This document shows, one piece after another, positions 1-9,038 of a stretch of DNA of 64,000 nucleotides (the first letter of the stretch is position 1; each line of letters opens with the position of its first letter). The notes beneath the pieces were generated by a model. It worked only from the letters and a program-made list of their open reading frames with translations. It searched no databases and was not told where the DNA came from. This stretch comes from Burkholderia sp. Ac-20365 (GTDB taxonomy: Bacteria > Pseudomonadota > Gammaproteobacteria > Burkholderiales > Burkholderiaceae), in contig NZ_JAAGPI010000021.1 of the NCBI RefSeq assembly GCF_017104715.1, positions 102,857 through 166,856 of the forward strand. Reading direction: 5' to 3'. A program made the translations under genes and the position numbers.

Positions 1-57
1 CCGCACGAATTCGCCGCGGCCCTGCAAGCCATCCCAGTAATAGAGCTGATAAGTCAT
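1..57 (-). CDS. Glutathione S-transferase, N-terminal fragment (runs off the left edge)
   Basis: The first 19 codons of a leftward gene are visible, beginning MTYQLYYWDGLQGRGEFVR. This is the usual beta-1 strand and first helix of the thioredoxin-like glutathione-binding domain of a GST (a YYW.. strand followed by GRGE.VR). The rest of the gene lies outside the window, so substrate class cannot be judged. The ATG is at 57-55, and the purine-rich GAGGATCG lies just upstream on the minus strand. Family assignment rests only on the N-terminal motif. Confidence 0.7.
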   Translation of the reverse strand, partial: MTYQLYYWDGLQGRGEFVR

Positions 58-217
58 CGGTCGATCCTCATTCGGTTTTGGGCAGCGCGGGATCGCGCCG
101 CGTTTGCACACGGAAGGGAGCTAGAAGTATGCCGCGCGATGCTTGCAACGGGTGTGCTTGCGGTAAGGCAAAAACGCGCGCCGTCGGCTTCCGGCCGATG
201 GCGCGCGACAAGCACAA

Positions 218-240
218 AAGCCCCGCGCGAGGCGGGGCTT
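218..240 (-). terminator. Rho-independent terminator of the YeiH-type gene
   Basis: AAGCCCCGC and GCGGGGCTT form a 9-bp GC-rich stem around a short GCGAG loop. Read on the minus strand the stem is followed by a T-rich TTTTGTG run, and it lies 19 nt past the stop codon of the leftward exporter gene. Confidence 0.8.
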
Positions 241-258
241 GTTGGCGGGAAGGCCGGC

Positions 259-1329
259 TTAGCCGAGCAGGTGCTGAACCAGCCACGTGATGCCGAGACC
301 GCCGACGAAAAGCCACACGTACAGGATCAGGCCCGTCGTCAGCGCGCGGGGACCGGCGTCGCGGATCTGCGAGAGGCGCGTTTCGATGCCGAGCGCCGTC
401 ATGGCCATCGTCAGTGCAAACGTGTCGAGCATGTTGACGGTGCTGGTCGCCGCTTCGGGCAGGATATGCAGCGAGTTCACCGCGACACAGGCGAGAAAAC
501 CGAGTGCGAACCAGGGTACGGCGAGCTTGCGCGGTGCATGAGCGCCATCCTTTGCAGCAGCGCCGCGCGCCGGGCGGTTCACCCACATGCCGACCACCAG
601 CAGCACGGGCACGAGCAGCATCACGCGGGTCATCTTGACGATGGTGGCGATATGCGTCGCTTCCGGGCTCACGTTGCTCGCCGCGCCTACAACCTGCGCG
701 ACTTCGTGAATCGTGCCGCCGAAGAACAGTCCCACGCCCGTCGTATCCAGATGGAGGATGCCGGCGCGCAGCAAAGCGGGGTAGAGGAACATCGACAGCG
801 TGCCGAACAGCACCACGCTGCCCACGGCCATCGCGCTCTTGTGCGGCTTCGATTGCAGCGTCGATTCGAACGCGAGCACGGCGGCCGCGCCGCAGATCGC
901 GCTACCGGCTGCCGTGAGCAGTGCGCTGTCGCGGTCCAGCTTCATCAGCTTCATGCCGGCCCAGGTGCCGATAATGAGCGTGCTGACCACGATCAGCAGC
1001 GATTCGGCGAGGCCCGGCAGGCCGACCTGTGCGATTTCCTGAATGCTCACGCGCAAACCGAAGAACGCGACGGCAATGCGCAGCAGCTTGCGCGCCGAGA
1101 AGTTGACGCCGGCCGCCCAGCTATCGGGCATGCCGTCTTTCAGCGCATTGCCGTAGATCATCCCGCCGACGATACCGACGATCAGCGGGCTGATGCCGAG
1201 GTTCGCAATCGCCGGAATCGCGGCGATGCGCGTGACAGCGGCGGCGAACAGGGCGACGAACAGAATGCCGTTGATCTGGCCGCGCGTTGTGGACGGCGCG
1301 GAAACGGCATGGGTGTGAGCGGTGGACAT
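259..1329 (-). CDS. YeiH/UPF0324 family putative sulfate exporter
   Basis: The 356-aa product is an integral membrane protein with about ten hydrophobic segments (first near residues 20-40). It has the typical UPF0324/YeiH features: an N-terminal NLGISPLIVGIVGG-type segment, GSAICGAAAV near the middle, and FFGGTIHEVAQVVGA. In the family these proteins are annotated as putative sulfate or sulfite exporters of the inner membrane. The gene is divergent from a LysR regulator (start 1455) across 125 bp, the same arrangement as yeiH/yeiE of enterobacteria. Family is clear; the transported anion is inferred. Confidence 0.85.
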   Translation of the reverse strand: MSTAHTHAVSAPSTTRGQINGILFVALFAAAVTRIAAIPAIANLGISPLIVGIVGGMIYGNALKDGMPDSWAAGVNFSARKLLRIAVAFFGLRVSIQEIAQVGLPGLAESLLIVVSTLIIGTWAGMKLMKLDRDSALLTAAGSAICGAAAVLAFESTLQSKPHKSAMAVGSVVLFGTLSMFLYPALLRAGILHLDTTGVGLFFGGTIHEVAQVVGAASNVSPEATHIATIVKMTRVMLLVPVLLVVGMWVNRPARGAAAKDGAHAPRKLAVPWFALGFLACVAVNSLHILPEAATSTVNMLDTFALTMAMTALGIETRLSQIRDAGPRALTTGLILYVWLFVGGLGITWLVQHLLG

Positions 1330-1387
1330 GGCTTCAACCTTTTCGGGAGCAGGTTTGCTACATGAGTCGATGGCCTTATCCTAATTT

Positions 1388-1433
1388 GAATATATCGATA
1401 TGAGAAATCGTGATTTAGGATGAAATATATCGG
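1388..1433. promoter_or_regulatory. AT-rich divergent promoter region with repeated ATATATCG, candidate LysR site
   Basis: In a GC-rich genome this intergenic stretch is strikingly AT-rich. It holds the palindrome ATATCGATAT (1392-1401), and GAATATATCGA recurs as GAAATATATCGG at 1422-1433. The position between the exporter gene and the divergent LysR gene is where a LysR-type regulator normally binds. No binding data; inference from position and symmetry. Confidence 0.4.
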
Positions 1434-1454
1434 AGATTCTGATAGTTTTACGGA

Positions 1455-2369
1455 ATGACCCCGGACCAGCTTATAACGTTCGCCGCCGTCGCCGAACATC
1501 GCAATATCAGCCGCGCCGCGCTCGCGCTGCATCTGTCGCAACCCGCCGTGTCGGGCCAGTTACGGCAGTTGCAGGACGAATTCGGCGAGCCGCTCTATCT
1601 GCGCGACGGCCGCGGCATCAAGCTCACACCGGCCGGCGAGCAGCTCGCCAGCTACGCGGCGCGGCTGCGCGACACGTTCCGTCAGGCTTATGCCTATCGC
1701 GACGCGCTGCGCGGCATGGAGCAGGGCACGCTGCGCATCGGCGCCAGCACGACGCCCGCGAGCTATCTGCTGCCTTATCTGATCGCCGCGTTCCAGCGCC
1801 GCCACCCCGACGTGACCGTGCATACCGACGACGGCAACACGGCCGATATTGTTGGCGCACTTTCGTCGTTCGATATCGCGCTGGTCGAAGGGCAGGTCGG
1901 CGGCGACCTGCCGCCCGATACCGTCGTGCATCCGTGGCACGAGGACGAGATCGTCGCGATCATGCCGCGCTCGCATCCCCTCGCCACCACCGGTTTGCAA
2001 GCCGTCACGCTTGGCGCGCTGAGCGAACATGCGCTGGTGTTGCGCGAGGAAGGCTCCGGCGTGCGTCAGCTGATCGAGCGCGCGTTCGCCCGCGCAGGTG
2101 CGCCGATGCGCGTCGCGCTGGCGATTGCGGGTGTCGAAGGCGTGAAGGAGGCGGTGCGCGCAGGCATGGGCGTCGGCTTCGTGTCGGCAATGTCAATGCG
2201 CCATGAGAACGAGGCGCTGTGCCGCTTGCCGCTCGGCCCCGAGCCGCTCACGCGGCGTTTTTCGATCCTCGTGCCGCACGCGAGCGCACCATCGCGGCTG
2301 GTCGGCCGCTTTCTCGAACTGTGCCTGAACGGCGACGCGCGGCCTGCAACGGGCGACTCCGGGCGTTAA
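1455..2369 (+). CDS. LysR-family regulator, YeiE/CysB-like
   Basis: 304 aa. The N-terminal winged helix-turn-helix is complete (residues 1-60, NISRAALALHLSQPAVSGQL). It is followed by a CysB/YeiE-type effector domain, with GTLRIGASTTPASYLLP starting the first subdomain and VLREEGSGVRQ in the second, both as in YeiE-type proteins. It probably controls the divergent YeiH-type exporter. YeiE of enterobacteria responds to sulfite; whether this one does is unknown. A short GCGC-AGAG-GCGC stem with T6 at 2430-2439 may end the transcript. Confidence 0.8.
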   Translation: MTPDQLITFAAVAEHRNISRAALALHLSQPAVSGQLRQLQDEFGEPLYLRDGRGIKLTPAGEQLASYAARLRDTFRQAYAYRDALRGMEQGTLRIGASTTPASYLLPYLIAAFQRRHPDVTVHTDDGNTADIVGALSSFDIALVEGQVGGDLPPDTVVHPWHEDEIVAIMPRSHPLATTGLQAVTLGALSEHALVLREEGSGVRQLIERAFARAGAPMRVALAIAGVEGVKEAVRAGMGVGFVSAMSMRHENEALCRLPLGPEPLTRRFSILVPHASAPSRLVGRFLELCLNGDARPATGDSGR

Positions 2370-2444
2370 GGGATTACCACTATTGGCGCATCATCCTGAG
2401 CGGGGCAGTATTCGCTCCAGGCGCAGAGGCGCTTTTTTGATGCC

Positions 2445-2470
2445 TGTCTTTGGAACCGATTCCAAAGACA
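2445..2470. promoter_or_regulatory. 26-bp palindrome, probable PtxS (LacI-family) operator
   Basis: TGTCTTTGGAACC followed by GATTCCAAAGACA is symmetric at 12 of 13 base pairs around a central CG, the usual LacI/GalR operator layout. The core TGGAACCGATTCCA closely resembles the PtxS site TGAAACCGGTTTCA known from Pseudomonas. It ends 29 nt before the kguE start, where a bound repressor would block transcription. The cognate regulator is encoded as the last gene of the same operon. Confidence 0.8.
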
Positions 2471-2499
2471 GTTTTAAGCAACAGAGCAAGGTGGTTGGC

Positions 2500-3264
2500 A
2501 TGCCGGAAGTAGTCATCGTTGCGAGTGCGTTTGGAATGGATGCGATCCGCAAGGACGGTCATCACGCGTGGCTGAAGACGGCGGCGCAAGCGGGCGCGGC
2601 GGGTTTCGAAGTGCGCCGCGAGCTGTTCGCGCTGGAGGCCGAAGCGTCGGCGGAAGCGCTGTGCGCGCTCGGCAAGGCAATCGCGGCGAAGGGGCTGTGG
2701 TCCGTGTATTCGACGCCCGCTGAACTGTACGCGCCCGACGGCACACTCGACGAAGCCGCGCTGCGCCAGGCGCTGATCGAAGCGACGGCGCTCGGCGCGC
2801 GCTTCGTCAAGCTGCAACTGGGCGGCTTTTCGGGCCGCGCGCATGGTGACGTGATCAAGACTTGCACGAAGGGCGTGGCTGCACGGCTGGTGGTCGAAAA
2901 CGGCCAACTGGAACGCGGCGGCTCGCTCGCGCAGTTCGACGGGCTGTTCAACGCGCTCGCCAAGGAAGGCCACCACAAGCTGATCGGCATGACCTTCGAC
3001 ATCGGCAACTGGCAATGGCCGGGCGTCGATCCCGTCGAGGCGGCGCGCAAGCTGGCCGATCACGTCGAGTACATCCACTGCAAGGCGGTGACGGGCGAAG
3101 GCATGCGCCGTTTCGCCGTCGCGCCCGCTGCCGACGATCCCGTGTTCGCGGCCGTGCTGCCGCTCTTGCCGCGCGATGTGCCGCGCGGCATCGAATTCCC
3201 GTTCGACGCGGCGCGCATCGCCGAGGACGCGTCGCATCACGTCGCACAACTCGCGGCCCGCTGA
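2500..3264 (+). CDS. kguE: KguE-like sugar phosphate isomerase/epimerase
   Basis: 254 aa from the ATG at 2500, which has AGCAAGG upstream; the longer open frame from 2383 would read through the operator and is unlikely. The product looks like a xylose-isomerase-like TIM barrel: FVKLQLGGF, LVVENGQL and MTFDIGNW.WPGVDP are metal-site strands of that fold. It is the first gene of the 2-ketogluconate operon. In Pseudomonas the kguE product accompanies the ketogluconate kinase and reductase, but its exact reaction is not settled. The next gene follows after 36 nt. Confidence 0.8.
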   Translation: MPEVVIVASAFGMDAIRKDGHHAWLKTAAQAGAAGFEVRRELFALEAEASAEALCALGKAIAAKGLWSVYSTPAELYAPDGTLDEAALRQALIEATALGARFVKLQLGGFSGRAHGDVIKTCTKGVAARLVVENGQLERGGSLAQFDGLFNALAKEGHHKLIGMTFDIGNWQWPGVDPVEAARKLADHVEYIHCKAVTGEGMRRFAVAPAADDPVFAAVLPLLPRDVPRGIEFPFDAARIAEDASHHVAQLAAR

Positions 3265-3300
3265 GGCAGCGGCGCGCAGCGCGAATCATCAGGAGAACAC

Positions 3301-4263
3301 ATGCATCCGACACTCGATGTCATCACCTACGGCGAAGCGATGGCCATGTTCGTCGCAGCCGAAACGGGCGCGCTCGCGGGCGTCGGCCAGTTCACGAAGC
3401 GCATCGCGGGCGCCGATCTGAATGTGGCGATCGGTCTGTCACGGTTGGGCTTCAAGGTCGGCTACATGAGCCGCGTCGGCAACGATTCGTTCGGCCAATA
3501 CGTGCGCGACACGCTGACGAAGGAAAGCATCGATCAGGGCTGCGTGACGACGGACGCGCGTTATCCGACAGGTTTCCAGCTGAAGTCGAAGAACGACGAC
3601 GGCAGCGATCCCGCAGTCGAGTATTTCCGCAAGGGTTCGGCAGCGAGCCATCTGTCGATGGAAGACTACGTGGCAGGTTACGTGCTGCCCGCGCGTCATC
3701 TGCATCTGACGGGTGTTGCGCCTGCGATCTCCGAAAGTTCGCGCGAACTGGCATTCCATCTGGCGCGCGAAATGCGGCAGGCCGGCAAGACGATTTCGTT
3801 CGATCCGAATCTGCGCCCGACGCTGTGGCCATCGCGCGAAGCGATGGCGGCCGCATTGAACGACCTGGCGACGTTCGCCGACTGGGTGCTGCCAGGCATC
3901 GGCGAAGGCGAGATTCTGACGGGCTACACGAAAGCCGAAGACATCGCGCAGTTTTACCTCGACCGCGGCGCGAAGGGCGTGATCGTGAAGCTCGGCGCGC
4001 AGGGCGCGTATTACCGCACGGCAGATGACTCGGGCGTCGTCGCCGGACAGCGCGTCGAGAACGTGGTCGATACCGTCGGCGCGGGCGATGGCTTCGCTGT
4101 CGGCGTGGTCAGCGCTTTGCTCGATGGCCGTACGCTGCCGCAAGCGGTGGCGCGCGGCAATCGCATCGGCGCGCTGGCGATCCAGGTGATCGGCGATTCC
4201 GAAGGCCTGCCGACACGCGCTGAACTCGACGCGCTCGAACAGGCCGACGCGCTCGCCGCCTGA
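3301..4263 (+). CDS. kguK: 2-ketogluconate kinase, PfkB family
   Basis: 320 aa of the ribokinase/PfkB fold. The N-terminal ITYGEAMAMFVA strand, the GADLNVAIGLSRLG nucleoside-sugar motif and the C-terminal signature DTVGAGDGFAVG with the catalytic Asp are all present. In this operon it should phosphorylate 2-ketogluconate to 2-keto-6-phosphogluconate in the cytoplasm. On its own the sequence could equally be called a 2-keto-3-deoxygluconate kinase; the neighbours (kguE, kguT, kguD, ptxS) decide it. An AGGAGA Shine-Dalgarno site precedes the ATG. Confidence 0.85.
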   Translation: MHPTLDVITYGEAMAMFVAAETGALAGVGQFTKRIAGADLNVAIGLSRLGFKVGYMSRVGNDSFGQYVRDTLTKESIDQGCVTTDARYPTGFQLKSKNDDGSDPAVEYFRKGSAASHLSMEDYVAGYVLPARHLHLTGVAPAISESSRELAFHLAREMRQAGKTISFDPNLRPTLWPSREAMAAALNDLATFADWVLPGIGEGEILTGYTKAEDIAQFYLDRGAKGVIVKLGAQGAYYRTADDSGVVAGQRVENVVDTVGAGDGFAVGVVSALLDGRTLPQAVARGNRIGALAIQVIGDSEGLPTRAELDALEQADALAA

Positions 4264-4392
4264 CGTTTATTTTCTGTAGCACCCGTACCACGAACTCAGA
4301 ACAAGATGCAGCGCCGCGTAATGGCTTCAAAGACCGACACGCGGCTCAACAGCACACCAACCGACCGCCTCAGCAAGCAACCGGAGACATTC

Positions 4393-5667
4393 ATGTCCTC
4401 ATCACTCGCGATTCGCCGTTGGTGGACGATCATGCCGATCGTCTTCATCACCTACAGCCTCGCCTATCTCGATCGCGCGAACTACGGCTTCGCGGCCGCC
4501 GCCGGCATCAACCAGGATCTCGGCATCAGCAAGGGTTTGTCGTCGCTGATTGGCGCGCTGTTCTTCCTCGGCTATTTCTTCTTCCAGATTCCCGGCGCGA
4601 TCTACGCGGAACGCAAGAGCGTCAAGAAGCTCGTGTTCTGGAGCCTGGTGTTGTGGGGCGGTTGCGCGGCGCTGACGGGCGTCGTTAGCAACATTCCGTC
4701 GCTGATGGTGATCCGCTTCGTGCTCGGCGTGGTCGAAGCGGCCGTGATGCCCGCGATGCTGATCTTCATCAGCAACTGGTTCACCAAACGCGAGCGTTCG
4801 CGCGCCAATACGTTCCTGATTCTCGGCAATCCGGTGACGGTGCTGTGGATGTCGGTCGTGTCGGGCTATCTGGTGCATTCGTTCGGCTGGCGTCATATGT
4901 TCATCGCCGAAGGTGTGCCCGCGATCGTCTGGGCCGTGTGCTGGTGGTTTATCGTCAAGGACAAGCCGGAGCAGGTGTCGTGGCTGTCGGATGCCGACAA
5001 GAAGCAACTCGCCGATACGCTGCGCGCCGAGCAGGCCGCGATCAAGCCGATGCGCAACTACGGCGAAGCGTTCCGTTCGCCCGCTGTCGTGAAGCTGTGC
5101 GCGCAATATTTCTGCTGGAGCATCGGCGTATATGGCTTCGTGCTGTGGCTGCCGTCCATTCTGAAGAACGGCTCGTCGCTCGGCATGGTCGAAACGGGCT
5201 GGCTGTCGGCGTTGCCGTATCTGGCTGCGACGATTGCGATGCTCGCAGCGTCGTGGGCGTCGGATAAACTCAACAACCGGCGCGCGTTCGTGTGGCCGTT
5301 CCTGTTGATCGGCGCGGCAGCTTTCGCCGGTTCGTACGCGTTGGGATCGACGCACTTCTGGATGTCGTATGCGCTGCTGGTGATCGCGGGCGCCGCGATG
5401 TACGCGCCGTACGGACCGTTCTTCGCGATCGTGCCGGAACTGCTGCCGAAGAACGTCGCGGGCGGCGCGATGGCGCTGATTAACAGCATGGGCGCGCTCG
5501 GCTCGTTTGTCGGCTCGTATGTGGTCGGTTATCTGAACGGCGCGACGGGCTCGCCCTCGGCGTCGTACGTGTTCATGAGTGTGGCGCTGATCGCCGCCGT
5601 GGTGCTGACGCTTGCCGTCAAGCCGCAGCCGATGCAGACTCCGAAGCTCGCTACTCAAGGAAAGTGA
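4393..5667 (+). CDS. kguT: 2-ketogluconate transporter, MFS (ACS family)
   Basis: 424 aa from the ATG at 4393, which has GGAGA 6 nt upstream; the open frame from 4306 lacks a ribosome site. It has twelve predicted membrane spans. The first span carries the YLDRANYGFA motif typical of the anion:cation symporter family, followed by FLGYFFFQIPGA. It is placed between the kinase and reductase genes, so it should import 2-ketogluconate across the inner membrane. Its stop codon is 4 nt before kguD. Confidence 0.87.
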   Translation: MSSSLAIRRWWTIMPIVFITYSLAYLDRANYGFAAAAGINQDLGISKGLSSLIGALFFLGYFFFQIPGAIYAERKSVKKLVFWSLVLWGGCAALTGVVSNIPSLMVIRFVLGVVEAAVMPAMLIFISNWFTKRERSRANTFLILGNPVTVLWMSVVSGYLVHSFGWRHMFIAEGVPAIVWAVCWWFIVKDKPEQVSWLSDADKKQLADTLRAEQAAIKPMRNYGEAFRSPAVVKLCAQYFCWSIGVYGFVLWLPSILKNGSSLGMVETGWLSALPYLAATIAMLAASWASDKLNNRRAFVWPFLLIGAAAFAGSYALGSTHFWMSYALLVIAGAAMYAPYGPFFAIVPELLPKNVAGGAMALINSMGALGSFVGSYVVGYLNGATGSPSASYVFMSVALIAAVVLTLAVKPQPMQTPKLATQGK

Positions 5668-5671
5668 ATCG

Positions 5672-6640
5672 ATGAAGCGCAAGATCGTCGCGTACAAGCC
5701 GCTGCCGGATGATGTGCTCGCGTATCTCCAGCAACATGCCGAAGTGGTGCAGGCCGATGCCGCGCAGCACGATGCGTTCGTCGCCGCGTTAAAAGACGCC
5801 GATGGCGCGATCGGCGCGAGCGTGAAGATCACGCCGGCGATGCTCGACGGCGCCGAGAAGCTCAAGGCGCTGTCGACGATCTCGGTCGGCTACGACAATT
5901 TCGACGTCGCCGACCTGACGACGCGCGGCATCGTGCTTGCGCATACGCCCGACGTGCTGACGGAATCGACGGCGGATACGGTGTTCTCGCTGATCCTCGC
6001 GAGCGCGCGGCGCGTTGTCGAACTGGCCGACTGGGTGAAGGCGGGCGAGTGGAAAGCGAGCATCGGGCCGGAGTTGTTTGGCGTCGATGTGCAGGGCAAG
6101 ACGCTCGGCATTGTCGGTCTTGGACGCATTGGCGGCGCGGTGGCCCGCCGTGCGGCGCTCGGCTTCAACATGAAGGTGCTCTACACGAACCGCAGCGCGA
6201 ACGCGGAAGCCGAACAGCGCTACGGCGCGCGCCGCGTCGAACTCGATGAACTGCTCGCGACGTCCGACTTCGTCTGCCTGCAAGTGCCGTTGACGCCCGA
6301 AACGCGTCACATGATCGGCGCGAACGAACTGCGCAAGATGAAGAAGAGCGCAATTCTGATCAATGCATCGCGCGGCCAGACTGTGGATGAAAACGCGCTG
6401 ATCGAAGCGTTGCAGGCGGGCACGATCCACGGCGCGGGTCTCGACGTGTTCGACAAGGAACCCGTCAGTCCCAACTCGCCGCTGCTGACAATGAATAACG
6501 TGGTCGCGCTGCCGCACATCGGCTCGGCGACGCACGAAACGCGTCACGCAATGGCGCGTTGCGCGGCAGAGAACCTGGTCGGCGCGCTCGACGGCACGCT
6601 GAAGATCAACATCGTCAACCGCGAAGTCCTCTCGCGATGA
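5672..6640 (+). CDS. kguD: 2-keto-6-phosphogluconate reductase (D-2-hydroxyacid dehydrogenase family)
   Basis: 322 aa. The Rossmann motif GIVGLGRIGGAVARR (near residue 150), the catalytic Arg in NASRGQTVDE and the His in LPHIGSATHETR define a D-isomer-specific 2-hydroxyacid dehydrogenase, close to the GhrB/KguD branch. In this pathway it reduces 2-keto-6-phosphogluconate to 6-phosphogluconate with NAD(P)H, feeding central metabolism. AAGGAAAG lies before the ATG, and the stop overlaps the ptxS start in an ATGA. Confidence 0.85.
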   Translation: MKRKIVAYKPLPDDVLAYLQQHAEVVQADAAQHDAFVAALKDADGAIGASVKITPAMLDGAEKLKALSTISVGYDNFDVADLTTRGIVLAHTPDVLTESTADTVFSLILASARRVVELADWVKAGEWKASIGPELFGVDVQGKTLGIVGLGRIGGAVARRAALGFNMKVLYTNRSANAEAEQRYGARRVELDELLATSDFVCLQVPLTPETRHMIGANELRKMKKSAILINASRGQTVDENALIEALQAGTIHGAGLDVFDKEPVSPNSPLLTMNNVVALPHIGSATHETRHAMARCAAENLVGALDGTLKINIVNREVLSR

Positions 6641-7692
6641 ACACGCCAACGTCAGGCGCACCGCGCCGCGCCACCATCAGCGACGTCGCGCGCGAAGCGG
6701 GTACGGGCAAGACGAGCATCTCGCGCTATCTGAACGGCGAACTGAGCGTGCTGTCGCCGCAACTGCGCGCGCGCATCGAGGCCGCGATCGAACGGCTCGA
6801 CTATCAGCCGAACCAGATGGCGCGCGGTCTCAAGCGCGGGCGCAACCGGCTGATCGGCATGCTGGTCGCGGACCTGACGAACCCGTATTCCGTCGAAGTG
6901 CTGCAAGGCGTCGAAGCGGCGTGCCACGCGCTCGGCTATATGCCGCTGATCTGCCACGCGGCGAACGAAGTCGATATGGAGCGGCGCTTCCTGCAACTGC
7001 TGACGACGTATCGCGTGGAAGGCGTGATCGTCAATGCGCTCGGCGTGAGCGAAGAGACGCTGCGGCCCGTGGGCGGTGGAGGAATTCCCGCTGTGCTGGT
7101 TGATCGCTCCGTCGACGGACTCGTGACGGACATGGTCGGGCTGGACAACGAAGGCGCGACGACACTCGCGACACGACATCTGGTCGAACGCGGTTTCGAC
7201 CGGCTGTGGTTCGTCGTGCAGCCATTCGAGAACATCAGTTCGCGGCGTCAGCGTGAAGCCGCGTTTCATCGTGCGCTGGAACAGTATCCGCAGGTGAGCG
7301 GGCGCACCGTCGTGCTCGAACTCGGCGATGCCGACGATCTCGCGCAAACCCTGAACGCGCTCGATGCCGAACTGGATGCCACGCATCGCGACGGCGCGGG
7401 CGCGGCGCCGCGCGTCGCGCTGTTCGCGGCGAACGGACCGGTCGCGCTGGCGCTCGCGCGGCACCTGAACCAGCGGCATGGCGCCGACTGGCAGAAGCGC
7501 GTCGCGCTGCTGTCGATCGACGATCCCGAATGGGCCGAGCTTGCCGGCATCACGACGATTCGCCAGCCGACTTACGATATCGGCTATCGCGCCGTCGAGT
7601 TTCTGCATCAACGTATCGATGGCGAGCAGGCCAGCGCACGCGACTGTCTGCTGCCGGGCGAACTGATCGAACGGGCGTCGACGGTGCGCTGA
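6637..7692 (+). CDS. ptxS: LacI-family repressor of 2-ketogluconate use
   Basis: 351 aa from the ATG that overlaps the kguD stop. The N-terminal LacI helix-turn-helix (ATISDVAREAGTGKTSISRYLNG region, residues 12-35) and hinge precede a periplasmic-binding-protein-like effector domain with IGMLVADLTNPY. Synteny with the kgu genes identifies it as the PtxS type, which in Pseudomonas is relieved by 2-ketogluconate. It is cotranscribed with its targets, so it would regulate itself through the operator at 2445-2470. Confidence 0.85.
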   Translation: MNTPTSGAPRRATISDVAREAGTGKTSISRYLNGELSVLSPQLRARIEAAIERLDYQPNQMARGLKRGRNRLIGMLVADLTNPYSVEVLQGVEAACHALGYMPLICHAANEVDMERRFLQLLTTYRVEGVIVNALGVSEETLRPVGGGGIPAVLVDRSVDGLVTDMVGLDNEGATTLATRHLVERGFDRLWFVVQPFENISSRRQREAAFHRALEQYPQVSGRTVVLELGDADDLAQTLNALDAELDATHRDGAGAAPRVALFAANGPVALALARHLNQRHGADWQKRVALLSIDDPEWAELAGITTIRQPTYDIGYRAVEFLHQRIDGEQASARDCLLPGELIERASTVR

Positions 7693-7807
7693 GTCATCAG
7701 TCAACCCGTCGACAAACGCGCCGACATTCCGGCGCCATTCCGGCATCGCGCTTACAATGCGCGGCGAGTTCCGTACTTTGCGCCTATCGTGCGCTCGCCC
7801 AACGCTC

Positions 7808-8611
7808 ATGTCCGCCTTGCCTGTTTCTCCCGTCACGCTTGCCGTGCTGATCGCCGCGACGATTCTCGTCGCGCTGCTTCCCATCTTCCTGTACCGCCGC
7901 TGGCGTGCGCCGTTCGCGTTCAACCGGCGCGACGCGATTGCGGGCATCGCCGTGTTCGCGCTGTCCGCGATGGTGATCGAACGCGCGATCAACGACTATC
8001 TGTTACGCGACAACCCGGCCACGAGCGAGTGGCTGTCGGATCCGCTTGCGTTCGTCGTCTATGGCGCGCTTGTTGCGGGCATCTGCGAGGAAGTGGGGCG
8101 CTTCATTGCGATGCGGTGGCTCGCGCGCCGCAATCCACCCAACACGGCAACAGACGGCACTGCGCTTGCCTACGGCCTGGGTCACGGCGGCGCGGAAGTC
8201 TGGCTGGTCGGCGTGCTGGTGCAGGCGCAATGGATCGCGTTCGGCGTGCTGGAGAATCGCGGACAACTCGATGCATATCTCGGCAACATGCCGCCGGGAT
8301 CGCTGATGCGCATTCATCTGCTGCTTGCGAGCTTGTCGCCGGCGATGGCGGGTGTGTTCGTGATCGAACGCGTGGCGGCGCTGGTGTTCCAGATCGGGCT
8401 GGCGGTGCTGATGTGGCGCGGCGTGCGCGCCGGATCGCGTGCGATACTGCCCATCGCGATTGCCGCGCACGCGCTGATCGACGTGCCCGCTGCGATGTCG
8501 CAGGCGGGACTGCTGTCGCTCGTGACCGTCGACACAATCTATGCCGTCGCGGCCATCGCCGTGGCTGCCGTGCTGATCAGACTGCACAGGCGCACAACGC
8601 ACGCTGCCTGA
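7808..8611 (+). CDS. YhfC-like intramembrane metalloprotease family protein
   Basis: 267 aa from the ATG at 7808. It is a multi-spanning membrane protein (about seven hydrophobic segments). The charged residues inside membrane segments are those of the YhfC/PrsW-type protease group: EEVGR near residue 96, GHGGAE near 130 and a late HALIDVP. These Glu and His residues are the likely metal or catalytic site. It is a single gene with no obvious partner, and no substrate can be proposed. Confidence 0.7.
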   Translation: MSALPVSPVTLAVLIAATILVALLPIFLYRRWRAPFAFNRRDAIAGIAVFALSAMVIERAINDYLLRDNPATSEWLSDPLAFVVYGALVAGICEEVGRFIAMRWLARRNPPNTATDGTALAYGLGHGGAEVWLVGVLVQAQWIAFGVLENRGQLDAYLGNMPPGSLMRIHLLLASLSPAMAGVFVIERVAALVFQIGLAVLMWRGVRAGSRAILPIAIAAHALIDVPAAMSQAGLLSLVTVDTIYAVAAIAVAAVLIRLHRRTTHAA

Positions 8612-8656
8612 CTTTCAACGCAGATAAACACACCCAACGGCCCGAGGCCAATCGAC

Positions 8657-9022
8657 ATGGAAACCTATCAGTACGAATGCGCGAACGCGGAGATGGAAGA
8701 GCTGGCACGCGTGATCAGCGATCTCTTTCCGGAGCAGACGCAGTTCATCGAGCGTCCCGATGAAAACGGCGTCCCGCAGATCGTCGTGCACTGGATCGCA
8801 ATGCGTTTCGGCTCGACGGCGAAGCGCATGGAACTGACGGTCGCCATCGCGCCTGCGGCGCTTGCACGCTACCGCGCGATGCCGCCGCGCGTGCGCGGAC
8901 GCAGCTTTGCGGTGCTGCGCGCCTATGTGGAAGCGACGCTGGGATCGCTCGAAGAAGAGTACGCGGAAGGCAAGACCATACCGCGTGAAGTGACCGTCGA
9001 CCTGGGCGACGAGTTCGCCTGA
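8657..9022 (+). CDS. DUF3022 family protein
   Basis: 121 aa, soluble and acidic, with no signal peptide or membrane segment. The sequence (METYQYECANAEMEE start, IVVHWIAMRFGS, and a C-terminal EVTVDLGDEF) looks like the small DUF3022 family known mainly from Burkholderia. Function unknown. It starts 45 nt after the YhfC-like gene and may share its transcript. Assignment is from memory of the family, not a search. Confidence 0.65.
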   Translation: METYQYECANAEMEELARVISDLFPEQTQFIERPDENGVPQIVVHWIAMRFGSTAKRMELTVAIAPAALARYRAMPPRVRGRSFAVLRAYVEATLGSLEEEYAEGKTIPREVTVDLGDEFA

Positions 9023-9038
9023 GTGTGAAGCGTCGCGC

